A stretch of 12,976 nucleotides of DNA, taken from assembly GCA_910577415.1 (NCBI GenBank), contig CAJTLK010000049.1, forward strand, positions 1 through 12,976, in the 5' to 3' direction. A program made the position numbers and the translations under genes. Positions 5,868 to 12,607 of the stretch are shown here, in pieces. The notes under the pieces were generated by a model. The model did no database searches. It was not told where the DNA came from and saw only the letters and a program-made list of their open reading frames with translations. This stretch comes from an uncultured Oscillospiraceae bacterium (GTDB taxonomy: Bacteria; Bacillota; Clostridia; Oscillospirales; Oscillospiraceae). The first letter of the stretch is position 1; each line of letters opens with the position of its first letter.

Positions 5868-7172
5868 ATGACAGAACGGATACAGCGCGATACCTACCCT
5901 CAGATCATTCCCGTCACCTTACTCTTCTGCGCCCTGCTGGCGGCGCTGGCCTTTCTTCTGGACTCTCCCGCCAACGCCTTGCTGGGGCTGACGTATATCA
6001 TTTTTACCCCCGACACCCTCATCACCGACTATATCGCCCTGGCGGGTCCCGGCGGAGCTTTTCTCAACTCCGCTCTGGTAACTCTGGCAGCCCTGGGGGT
6101 GCTGGTGGTCGCCAAGGCCCCCATGAACGGCGCGGTCTGCGGTGCCCTGGGCCTGATAGCGGGCTTTTCCCTCTTTGGCAAGGATATCGCCAACATCTGG
6201 CCCATTCTGCTGGGCGGCTTCCTCTTCTCCAAGCTTATGGGGGTGAGCTTGGCCAGATACGCCCCCACCATCCTCATGTCCACCACCCTGGCTCCTGTGG
6301 TCTCCGCTCTGTGGTTCAATGGCGGCGGGGTGGTGAGCTTTCTGGGCGGGTGCCTGGTGGGGATCGCCATTGGCTTCTTTCTGCCCATCCTTGCCACCTA
6401 CACCTTCCGGGTCCAAAAGGGTATGAACTTCTATAATGTGGGCTTCTCCTGCGGGCTGATCGCCCTCATGCTGGTGCCCATCCTGAAAGCCCTGGGCCTG
6501 GCCCCCGACACCGTCCTCCTCTGGGCCAAGGGCTTTAACCGTTCCCTGGGCCTTATCCTCTTTCTTTTGTGCGCCTCCTTCCTCGTCTGGGGCCTGCTCT
6601 GCTGTGGCCGCTCGATCAGAGAGGCTTTGGGCGACTACCGCCAGCTGCTCCGCCAGAGTGGCCGTGCCCCCTGCGACCTGCTCTCCCGCTGCGGTGGAGC
6701 CGCCGTGTGTATCAACGTGGGCCTCACCGGGGCCATTGCCACCGGGTATATCCTGGCCATCGGCGGCGACCTCAACGGCCCCACTCTGGCGGGCATCTTT
6801 ACCATCATGGGCTTCGCCGCCTGGGGCAAGCATCCGGGCAATATGCTCCCGGTGATGGCGGGGGCGGTGCTGGCGGGTCTCATCCTACCGGGCTTCTCCC
6901 TCACCGATCCGGCCATCCAATTCTCCGTCCTCTTCTGCACCACCCTCTCCCCCATCTCCGGCAGCTACGGCTGGCCTTTCGGTATTCTGGCCGGATTTCT
7001 CCACATCTGTCTGGTCCAGCGTACCGGCGCCCCGGTGTGTGGGTTGAACCTCTACAACAACGGCTTCACCGGGGGACTTGTCGCCACCGTCCTCTACGGT
7101 ATCCTCACCCCTCTGGGCCTCCTCCGAAAGTCTGAGGCCCGGGACACCACCTCCCGCTTCTCTCCCCTCTGA
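5868..7172 (+). CDS. DUF1576 family multi-pass membrane protein
   Basis: This is a 434-residue integral membrane protein with roughly ten hydrophobic segments spread over its whole length, starting at about residue 14 (IIPVTLLFCALLAALAFLL). The sequence resembles the DUF1576 family of Firmicutes membrane proteins, for which I know of no established function. Features that look family-specific are the glycine-rich NGAVCGALGLIAGFSLFGKDIANIWP, the GGFLFSKL segment, and near the C-terminus GWPFGILAGFLHICLV followed by LNLYNNGFTGGLVATVLYGI. The repeated YNxGF motifs (FYNVGFSCG at mid-length and LYNNGFTGG near the end) suggest an internal duplication, as in transporters. The start ATG 5868 has GAGAGGAG ending 7 nt upstream. 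It follows ribF by 54 nt, so co-transcription is possible; no link to flavin transport can be read from the sequence. It ends at a strong terminator. Confidence 0.82.
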   Translation: MTERIQRDTYPQIIPVTLLFCALLAALAFLLDSPANALLGLTYIIFTPDTLITDYIALAGPGGAFLNSALVTLAALGVLVVAKAPMNGAVCGALGLIAGFSLFGKDIANIWPILLGGFLFSKLMGVSLARYAPTILMSTTLAPVVSALWFNGGGVVSFLGGCLVGIAIGFFLPILATYTFRVQKGMNFYNVGFSCGLIALMLVPILKALGLAPDTVLLWAKGFNRSLGLILFLLCASFLVWGLLCCGRSIREALGDYRQLLRQSGRAPCDLLSRCGGAAVCINVGLTGAIATGYILAIGGDLNGPTLAGIFTIMGFAAWGKHPGNMLPVMAGAVLAGLILPGFSLTDPAIQFSVLFCTTLSPISGSYGWPFGILAGFLHICLVQRTGAPVCGLNLYNNGFTGGLVATVLYGILTPLGLLRKSEARDTTSRFSPL

Positions 7173-7203
7173 AGCGGCGGCGCACTCCTTTTTCTTTCGT
7201 ACA

Positions 7204-7246
7204 TAAAAGCCCCCCCATGGGCCAGCGGCCCATGGGGGGGCTTTTA
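7204..7246. terminator. Strong bidirectional terminator, 20-bp perfect stem
   Basis: TAAAAGCCCCCCCATGGGCC (7204-7223) pairs perfectly with its complement at 7227-7246 around the 3-nt loop AGC. It lies between the convergent DUF1576 gene (+) and the ABC ATPase gene (-). The A-run on one arm and T-run on the other make it work in both directions. Confidence 0.92.
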
Positions 7247-7275
7247 CTTTGGTCGGCAGTCCTTGTCAACCGAAG

Positions 7276-7836
7276 CTATAGTTCCACGATCCTGTCACAC
7301 CGGGCGGCCAGGTCCGGGCTGTGCGCCGTAAGGAGGATGGGCTTTCCCAGCCCCCGCAGCCGCTCCAGTATCCTCGCAGCCCGCTCCGGGTCCACCCCGG
7401 CAAACGGCTCGTCCAATAAATAGACCCCCGCGTTCAGGGCCGCTCCCGCCGCCAGACACCGGGCCAACGAGACCCTCCGGGCCATACCCCCGGACAGCTC
7501 CTCCGGGTGTTTGTCCCTATCCCCGCCCAGCTCCACCAGCTCCAAAAAGTATCCGGCCTCGTCCCGACGGGGCTTGGGCAGCACCCACTCCACCTGTCCC
7601 CAGGCAGACAGGCCGGGGAAGAGCCGGTCCTCCTGAAAGAGCAGAATGGGCCGCCCCGGCAGCTCTACCGATCCCTGTAGGGGCTTCAGCAGCCCCGCCA
7701 GCACCCGCAGCAGAGTGGTCTTCCCTGCCCCGGAAGGTGCGGTGAGACAGCTCACGCCGTCGGGCAAAATCATATCCAAGCCGTCCAGCACAGTCCTTTC
7801 CCCGTAGCAGACGGTCAGCCCACGCACTTGTATCAT
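7276..7836 (-). CDS. ABC transporter ATP-binding protein, short NitT/TauT-like type
   Basis: This is the ATPase of the importer encoded with the two genes upstream. The protein is 186 residues when started at ATG 7836, whose ATGA overlaps the permease stop; the longer open frame upstream lies entirely in permease coding sequence. Motifs: Walker A APSGAGKTT at 33-41 (first residue is Ala instead of the usual Gly), Q-loop Q68 in LLFQEDRLFPGL, signature LSGGM 114-118, Walker B VYLLDEPFAGVD with D142-E143, and switch histidine H172 in LLTAHS. All catalytic elements are present. The protein is shorter than the 240-260 residues usual for this class, ending soon after the H-loop, so a C-terminal extension is missing. 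Conserved family features suggest import of a small organic molecule, but the substrate is unknown. Confidence 0.9.
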   Translation of the reverse strand: MIQVRGLTVCYGERTVLDGLDMILPDGVSCLTAPSGAGKTTLLRVLAGLLKPLQGSVELPGRPILLFQEDRLFPGLSAWGQVEWVLPKPRRDEAGYFLELVELGGDRDKHPEELSGGMARRVSLARCLAAGAALNAGVYLLDEPFAGVDPERAARILERLRGLGKPILLTAHSPDLAARCDRIVEL

Positions 7837-8570
7837 GCCCTTCCCCCCTTTCGGAGGAGCCGCTTCAAAAGCCATCCGCTCAGGCCGCTGAGAGCCACGA
7901 TGACCGCCGTCCAGGCAAACAGAGCGGGGATGTCCAGGGTGGACTTGGATCGCTGAAGGGCAGCGCCCAGCCCCCACCGGGGCTGGCAGAGCACCTCAGC
8001 GGCGGCCCCCGCCTTCCAGGTAAGGCCCAATGCGGTCTCCCATCCGGCGGCCAGAGAGGGCAGGGCTGCGGGGAGCCGCGCCAGCTTCAGCGTCCGCCAG
8101 GGTCCCAGGGCGTAGTGTCCCGCCAGCTCCAAAAGCTGTGGATCGGTCCGCTCCCACCCCTCGGCGGCGCTGCGCCACACCACGGGCAGGGCCATAAGGG
8201 CGGAGACCACCACAGGCACCCATCCAGTGGGGAACCAGAAGTAGAGCAGTAGGATAAAGGACACCACCGGCACCGTCCGCACCGCCCCCAGAGCGGGAGC
8301 GAGGAGCAAGTCCCCCCACCGGGAGGAGGCCGTGACCACTCCCAGCCCGGTACCCAAAATAGCCCCCAGCAAGAACCCGGCTCCCACCCGCAGAAGGCTC
8401 ATACCCACCTCCCGCCAGAACGCCGCCGTCCCCGCCAGGGCCAGGAGCGTCCGGGCCACCGAGGCCGGAGAGGGTAGGATCAGTTCCTTCCCCACCACCG
8501 CCGCCAAAACCGCCCAGAGGGTCAGCCAGACGGCGGCAGGGATGATAACTTTTAGTAGCTTTTTATCCAT
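7833..8570 (-). CDS. ABC transporter permease, NitT/TauT-like (BPD_transp_1)
   Basis: This is the membrane channel subunit of the importer. The 245-residue protein has about six hydrophobic segments, the first at residues 9-26 (IIPAAVWLTLWAVLAAVV). The LILPSPASVARTL that follows is typical of SsuC/TauC-type permeases. The EAA loop that contacts the ATPase is in the segment ELAGHYALGPWRTLKLARLP (about 148-167). Next to the last transmembrane segments is GLTWKAGAAAEVLCQPRWGLG, again characteristic of the class. The ATG at 8570 follows the stop of the binding-protein gene by 3 nt and has no good ribosome binding site, so translation probably depends on coupling. Its stop overlaps the ATPase start (ATGA). 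Confidence 0.92.
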   Translation of the reverse strand: MDKKLLKVIIPAAVWLTLWAVLAAVVGKELILPSPASVARTLLALAGTAAFWREVGMSLLRVGAGFLLGAILGTGLGVVTASSRWGDLLLAPALGAVRTVPVVSFILLLYFWFPTGWVPVVVSALMALPVVWRSAAEGWERTDPQLLELAGHYALGPWRTLKLARLPAALPSLAAGWETALGLTWKAGAAAEVLCQPRWGLGAALQRSKSTLDIPALFAWTAVIVALSGLSGWLLKRLLRKGGRA

Positions 8571-8573
8571 ATA

Positions 8574-9710
8574 TTACTTAATGTTTGTTGGAACCGCCTT
8601 TGCCTGGGGCGTTTCGGCGGGCGGAGCCGAATTCTTTGGGGGCATATAGTAGAAGGCCCCGTCGGGGATAGAACCGCCGATGGCGGCGGGATCGGCCCGG
8701 TAGAGCACCTGATAATACCCCTGAATACCGTCCATCATCTCATCCCCGGTGACAAAACAAAGATTGGCGCCAGGGATGGCGGCCTTTGCCACGGTCTTGC
8801 TGGGGACAATGCCGTGCTTCTCCGACAGCTGCGCGGCCATATCCAGATTCGACTGATCGGTCATATAGTCCACCGATGCCTGGTAGTCGATGAGGAATTG
8901 CTCCACCGCCTCGGGACAGCTCTCCACAAACTCGGTCCTGGCCACCAGACACCCCATGGTGAATATCCCTCCGGCCCCCGCCTCCTCCCAGGCGTCATTG
9001 AGATCGACAGCCAGCCGGAGGTCTTTATTTTTCACCGTGGCGGCGGTAGCGGCGGGAACTGGCAGCATCCCCAGCTCCGCCTCCCCGGCGGCCAGCAGGG
9101 TGGCCAACTCGTCGGCGGTGGCGTACCACTGGACAGCCACGTCCTCCTCCAACGTCAGGCCGTTCTCCTTCAAAAGATAGTTCAGCACATACTCCGGGTT
9201 GGCCCCCTGGCCAAAGGCGTGGAGGGTCTTCCCCTCCAGGTCGGCCAGAGACTCCACCTCCCCGGTGGCGTCCAGAATTTGCAGCACCCCGTAGGTGTTG
9301 AGGCACAACAGCTGGATACCACCGTCCAGCTTGTGGTAGAGAACGCTGGCCAGGTTGGTGGGCAGGGCAGCGATGTCCGTCTCCCCCTTAGTGAGCGCGG
9401 CCACCGCCTGGGTCGGCTCGGCAAAGACGGTAAATTCCATGGTGGGACTATTGGCCTTATCCTCCATAAGCTTTACCCCGCCTAGTCCGGTAGGCCCCTT
9501 CAACAGGGCCACACGCACCTTTTCATCCTCCGCCAGAGAGGGGGAGGGCGCGGCGGACTCCGACGGAGTAGTCGTAGCCGCCGCCGTAGGCGTAGGCGCT
9601 TCCGACGGAGCGGGGGTGGGCGTTCCGCCCCTGGGCGCGCATGCCCCCAGTAAGCACAGTCCCAGGCAGAGAGCCAGGACCCTTTTATTCAATGAACCGC
9701 TGTATTTCAT
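8574..9710 (-). CDS. ABC transporter substrate-binding lipoprotein
   Basis: This is an extracellular binding protein anchored to the membrane by lipid. The 378-residue precursor begins MKYSGSLNKR and has a hydrophobic signal core and a lipobox LGAC with C24 as the modified residue. Residues about 25-60 form a Pro/Thr/Ser/Ala-rich linker. The mature domain begins VRVALLKGPTGLGGVKLMED (about 66-84) and contains DIAALPTNLASVLYHK, a hinge-type segment LADLEGKTLHAFGQGANPEYVLNYLL, and FVTGDEMMDGIQGYY near the end. This pattern matches the NitT/TauT-like group of periplasmic-binding-protein type II proteins in Firmicutes. The substrate cannot be told from sequence. The start ATG 9710 has AAGGAG 8 nt upstream. 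It is the first gene of the three-gene operon with permease and ATPase. Confidence 0.92.
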   Translation of the reverse strand: MKYSGSLNKRVLALCLGLCLLGACAPRGGTPTPAPSEAPTPTAAATTTPSESAAPSPSLAEDEKVRVALLKGPTGLGGVKLMEDKANSPTMEFTVFAEPTQAVAALTKGETDIAALPTNLASVLYHKLDGGIQLLCLNTYGVLQILDATGEVESLADLEGKTLHAFGQGANPEYVLNYLLKENGLTLEEDVAVQWYATADELATLLAAGEAELGMLPVPAATAATVKNKDLRLAVDLNDAWEEAGAGGIFTMGCLVARTEFVESCPEAVEQFLIDYQASVDYMTDQSNLDMAAQLSEKHGIVPSKTVAKAAIPGANLCFVTGDEMMDGIQGYYQVLYRADPAAIGGSIPDGAFYYMPPKNSAPPAETPQAKAVPTNIK

Positions 9711-9739
9711 GGCGTTTTCTCCTTCACGGCATTTTTTTC

Positions 9740-9768
9740 AGTCTACTATTTTCCCGAAACATTGTCAA
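9740..9768 (-). promoter_or_regulatory. Sigma-A-type promoter for the ABC operon
   Basis: On the - strand a perfect -35 TTGACA (9768-9763), a 17-bp spacer and -10 TAGACT (9745-9740; four of six consensus bases) give an expected start near 9733. That leaves a short leader before the ribosome binding site of the lipoprotein gene. No riboswitch motif is recognised in this leader. Confidence 0.7.
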
Positions 9769-9817
9769 GAAAACCCGCCTTTGCATAGGATGGGGCACGA
9801 GAAAGGAGGTATTTTTT

Positions 9818-10159
9818 ATGCCCGCGAGACGAATGAACTCTACTTACCGTACGCCCCAGGCCGCCTGTCGGCGTGTACTGGCCGCCCGGGAGGAACTGAG
9901 GACCGAGACCGAGGAGCGCTCCGCCGAGGCCGAGCCTATGCGCCGTTGGCCCCACCCCATCCCCACGTCCGGCGCCTGCTCCGCCTGTTCCTCGTGCGCC
10001 TGCTGTGCCGACGAGGGCGAGCTTGCCCTCTCCCTCACCCAAGTGCTGGAAAAGCTCCAGTATCAGAACCAGGTCCTCACCGACCTGCTGGCGGCAGTCA
10101 ATTCCCTTACCGCCACCGTGCTCTGCCTGAAAGGCCCCGACAGCAGCGCGGAGGACTGA
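9818..10159 (+). CDS. Small hypothetical protein with Cys cluster and C-terminal coiled coil (113 aa)
   Basis: I do not recognise this protein. The start ATG 9818 is well supported by AAAGGAGGT (9802-9810), 7 nt upstream; the open frame continues upstream but only through the divergent promoter and the antisense of another gene. Residues 1-43 are basic and acidic and probably partly helical (AACRRVLAAREELRTETEERSAEAE). Residues 54-63 hold a compact cysteine cluster CSACSSCACC with spacing C-x2-C-x2-C-x-C-C, suited to binding a metal or cluster or to disulfides. Residues 67-105 form a long helix with clean seven-residue periodicity: L73, L80, L87, V94 and V101 at one position and V76, Q83, L90 and L97 at another, which predicts a coiled-coil oligomer. 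There is no signal peptide. It is divergent from the ABC operon and is followed by a large hairpin. Confidence 0.8.
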   Translation: MPARRMNSTYRTPQAACRRVLAAREELRTETEERSAEAEPMRRWPHPIPTSGACSACSSCACCADEGELALSLTQVLEKLQYQNQVLTDLLAAVNSLTATVLCLKGPDSSAED

Positions 10160-10197
10160 AGCGGGGCTGTCGCGTGGTATCCCGTGACACCGAGAAG

Positions 10198-10284
10198 CAA
10201 AAAGCGCTCTCCCCATGCTTGTCTCAACACGTGACCGGAGGCTCACTCTCTTCCGGGACCGGTGCATGGGGAGAGTGCTTTTTG
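10198..10284. terminator. Long hairpin, 21-bp stem with 45-nt loop
   Basis: CAAAAAGCGCTCTCCCCATGC-type left arm (10198-10218) pairs with 10264-10284 over 21 positions with a single G-U pair. The loop of 45 nt (10219-10263) contains a smaller inverted repeat ACCGG/CCGGT. Five T's close the right arm on + and also on -, so it may act as a terminator in both directions for the small Cys-rich gene, although the loop is far longer than in normal terminators. A small structured RNA or a mobile palindromic repeat are alternatives. Confidence 0.65.
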
Positions 10285-10362
10285 ATTGCGAGGTGAGCTA
10301 CTCTCTCCTTGCGTGGCCTACCATACTTTCTATGACAATTTTCTTATTTTTTCCATTTGCCC

Positions 10363-10391
10363 TTGCGAAACGGCGCAAAAGTGGATATACT
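10363..10391 (+). promoter_or_regulatory. Probable promoter for the LCP gene
   Basis: TTGCGA (10363-10368) and TATACT (10386-10391; five of six consensus bases) are separated by exactly 17 bp. They lie in an AT-rich stretch about 30-60 nt before the gene, with an expected start near 10398. Confidence 0.6.
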
Positions 10392-10420
10392 GCTAAAAGC
10401 GCATTCTAAAGAAACCGGGG

Positions 10421-11503
10421 GTGACGACCCTGAGCCACAAAAGAAAAATGAAACGCCGTTCGCCCCTTCGGCGGTTCGGACGGGGGCTTTACCACTTCAT
10501 CGTGATCCTCTCCGCCCTGATCGTAGGGGCCTACGGCATTTATAAATTCTCTACCCGCCAGCCCTCCATGGCCGAAAGGCCCCCCACTCCCGGCGGCGTG
10601 GTCATCACCGACAACCCCAACACCGACGTGGACGAGAGCCAGCAAGGGCCGCAGCTCCAACGGAAGGACGCCACCTGGACCTTCCTCCTCTGCGCCGAGG
10701 ACCAGGTCAGCGGCAACACCGACACCATCATGGCCTGTACCTATGACACGGTGAACCAGAAGGTGGGCCTTGTCTCCATCCCCCGGGACACCCTCATTGA
10801 CCGCCCCGGCTGGAAGTATCACCGGATCAACGCCGTCTATCCCAGCGGCAACGTGGTCTATCCCCCCGACGGCGGCATTCAGGAGCTGATGACGGCGGTG
10901 GGCGAGGTATTGGGCATCCCGATAGACCACTATGTGGTCGTGGACACCCGTATCTTTGTGGAGCTGGTGGACGCGGTGGGGGGCGTAGATTTTAATGTGC
11001 CCGTCCGCATGAGCTATGACGACCCCCTTCAGGACCTGCACATCCATTTTGAGCCGGGGATGCAGCATCTTACTGGGAAACAGGCCCTCCAGGTGGTCCG
11101 CTGCCGAAAAAATTCCGACGGCCCCGGCGGCTCCATTTACGACGCCTACCCCGACGCCGACATTGGCCGCACCCGCACCCAACAAGAGATGGTGAAGACC
11201 ATTGCAAAAAAGGTCCTCTCCAAGCCCCAGAAGGTGGGCGAGTACGCCGAGATATTTTCCCGCTGCGTCAAGACCGACCTCAGCCTGGGCAACCTCCTGT
11301 GGTTCGTGGAACCGGCGCTGAAGTTCGATTTTGCCGACCTCACCACCGCCACCCTGCCGGGAAACGGCAACGCCAGATATGAGGGCAGCTCCTCCCTGTA
11401 TGAATTGGACATTGAGGGAAGCCTCGCCATTATCAACGACTGCCTCAACCCCTACACCACCCCCGTCACCGAGGATATGGTGCGGATGATCCAGGGGGAG
11501 TAG
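10421..11503 (+). CDS. LytR-CpsA-Psr (LCP) family cell-wall ligase
   Basis: LCP enzymes transfer teichoic acid or other glycopolymers from undecaprenyl carriers to peptidoglycan outside the membrane. The 360-residue form (from GTG 10421) has a basic cytoplasmic tail, one transmembrane helix at about 24-41 (YHFIVILSALIVGAYGIY), a proline-rich stalk, and then the LCP domain from about 85. Conserved parts are the metal and pyrophosphate residues in NTDTIM (99-104), SIPRDT (119-124), HRINAVY, the VRCRK arginines near 227-229, and DIGRTRTQQ at 247-255. The start is uncertain. GTG 10421 has a poor ribosome binding site. GGGGGTGA (10417-10424) is well placed for a CTG at 10430, giving MSHKRKMKRR, and ATG 10448 is a third choice. 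The gene is single, with its own promoter, and ends before a MITE-like element. Which polymer it transfers is unknown. Confidence 0.93.
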   Translation: MTTLSHKRKMKRRSPLRRFGRGLYHFIVILSALIVGAYGIYKFSTRQPSMAERPPTPGGVVITDNPNTDVDESQQGPQLQRKDATWTFLLCAEDQVSGNTDTIMACTYDTVNQKVGLVSIPRDTLIDRPGWKYHRINAVYPSGNVVYPPDGGIQELMTAVGEVLGIPIDHYVVVDTRIFVELVDAVGGVDFNVPVRMSYDDPLQDLHIHFEPGMQHLTGKQALQVVRCRKNSDGPGGSIYDAYPDADIGRTRTQQEMVKTIAKKVLSKPQKVGEYAEIFSRCVKTDLSLGNLLWFVEPALKFDFADLTTATLPGNGNARYEGSSSLYELDIEGSLAIINDCLNPYTTPVTEDMVRMIQGE

Positions 11504-11508
11504 ACCAT

Positions 11509-11670
11509 CCGCCGCTGCCAAAAATGTCTCGGCTTCGCCTTCGGTCGTGCGATGGACGCTTGCCACAGGCAAGCATCGCCCCTCCCTGCTGAGGGACCTG
11601 GAAACTACGCGCAAGGGCTTCCGCCACGCGTAGAGGGTCCGCAGGGAGGGGCAAATTTTTGTCACGGCGG
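11509..11670. mobile_element. MITE-like element with terminal inverted repeats and nested hairpins
   Basis: The left end CCGCCGCTGCCAAAAAT (11509-11525) is the inverse of the right end ATTTTTGTCACGGCGG (11655-11670) apart from one extra base and one mismatch. Inside are GCGAT plus GCTTGCC-ACA-GGCAAGC plus ATCGC (11549-11579), an 11-bp stem CCCCTCCCTGC (11579-11589) with 11641-11651, GGACC/GGTCC (11594-11598, 11636-11640), and CTACGCG/CGCGTAG (11605-11611, 11627-11633). There is no coding capacity and no clear target duplication. It sits between convergent LCP and tyrA genes and may terminate both. Confidence 0.65.
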
Positions 11671-11733
11671 GTCGGGCACTACCGCTGACTGACAAACTAC
11701 TTTGCAACGAATGGTCTTAACACATGGCGTCCG

Positions 11734-12591
11734 TCAATGCAGCAGGTCCGGCCCCGGCAGGTCCATCTTCCGCTTGCGATCCGAGGAATAGAGCAGCATT
11801 TCCGTCAGCTTCCCCCGGTCCCCGGAGGCAATGACGTCCCGGTACTTTTTCATATTCTCCAGTAGCACATCCAGACAGTCTACCAATGCAGGGGCGTTGA
11901 GGGAAAAGAGCTGCGCCCACAGCGCCACGTCCAGGGCGGCCACCCGGGTGCACCCCCGGAAGGAGCTGCCCTCATAGCCCTTGCAGGTAAAGAGGGAGGG
12001 GTCGTCGCAGACGCTGGCGGCGATGACGTGCATCATTTGACTTGTATAGGCGATAATGGCGTCGTGGGCCTCGGGAGTGGTGTTCACCACGTCCCGGCAG
12101 CCAATATAATGGGCCATCCGCTCCAGCAGGGCGATATTTTCCTTTCTGCTCCCGGCCCTGGGGGTAATAATGTAGTGGGCGCCGTGGAACATATCGTGAA
12201 GGGCGTGCTCAATGCCGGAAAACTCGGTGCCAGCCATAGGATGAGAGCCGATAAAGTCCACCGTCCCGGGCAAGACCTCGGCTCCGGCCATAATGGCGGT
12301 CTTCACGCCGCACACATCCGTCACCAGACTCCCCGGCTTGAAGCCGTCCCGGTGCCGGGCCAAAAAGGTCACGATATCGTCGGGGTTGATGCACAGAAAG
12401 GTGACGTCGGCATCCCTGATAGCCCCCTCCGTGTCCAGGGTGGCGTCATCGCCCACGCCGTGGCTCAGCGCGTAGTCTACCGTGGTCTGCCTCCGTGCCA
12501 CACCGACGACGGTATAGTCCTCAAAGCCCTTCAGAGCCAGGGCCAGGGAGCCTCCGATCAGGCCCAGGCCCACAATGACGATCTTTTTCAC
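11734..12591 (-). CDS. tyrA: Prephenate dehydrogenase
   Basis: TyrA oxidatively decarboxylates prephenate to 4-hydroxyphenylpyruvate, the committed step to tyrosine. The 285-residue protein has the NAD-binding Rossmann motif GLGLIGGS at 8-15, the TDVCGVK segment at 91-97, and the catalytic motif SHPMAGTEFSG at 116-126 with H117. The helical dimerisation domain holds TPEAHDAIIAYTSQMMHVIA and FRGCTRVA. No ACT regulatory domain or chorismate mutase fusion is present. The start is GTG 12591 (VKKIVIVGLG, read as Met), with AAGGGG 8 nt upstream. It starts 16 nt after the stop of the DAHP synthase gene on the same strand, so both are probably one aromatic amino acid unit. Confidence 0.95.
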   Translation of the reverse strand: MKKIVIVGLGLIGGSLALALKGFEDYTVVGVARRQTTVDYALSHGVGDDATLDTEGAIRDADVTFLCINPDDIVTFLARHRDGFKPGSLVTDVCGVKTAIMAGAEVLPGTVDFIGSHPMAGTEFSGIEHALHDMFHGAHYIITPRAGSRKENIALLERMAHYIGCRDVVNTTPEAHDAIIAYTSQMMHVIAASVCDDPSLFTCKGYEGSSFRGCTRVAALDVALWAQLFSLNAPALVDCLDVLLENMKKYRDVIASGDRGKLTEMLLYSSDRKRKMDLPGPDLLH

Positions 12592-12607
12592 GCCCAGCGC
12601 CCCTTTC

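Noticed and set aside
5919..6833. 304-codon antisense frame in the DUF1576 gene
   Set aside because: The product is Gly/Gln/Glu-rich low complexity, the mirror image of hydrophobic codons on the sense strand.
9711..9817. Riboswitch (for example TPP) ahead of the ABC operon
   Set aside because: The leader from the predicted start near 9733 to the ATG is only about 20 nt, too short for an aptamer, and no known core motif is seen.
10198..10284. SRP RNA (ffs) on the - strand, because of GGTCCCGGAAG
   Set aside because: The rest of the conserved helix 8 internal loop does not pair as required, and the long GC stem with T-tracts does not fit; resemblance to the GGAA loop is superficial.
9355..10296. 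313-codon + frame crossing the lipoprotein gene and the small Cys-rich gene
   Set aside because: It is antisense to the lipoprotein gene and out of frame with the small gene, which has a near-perfect ribosome binding site.
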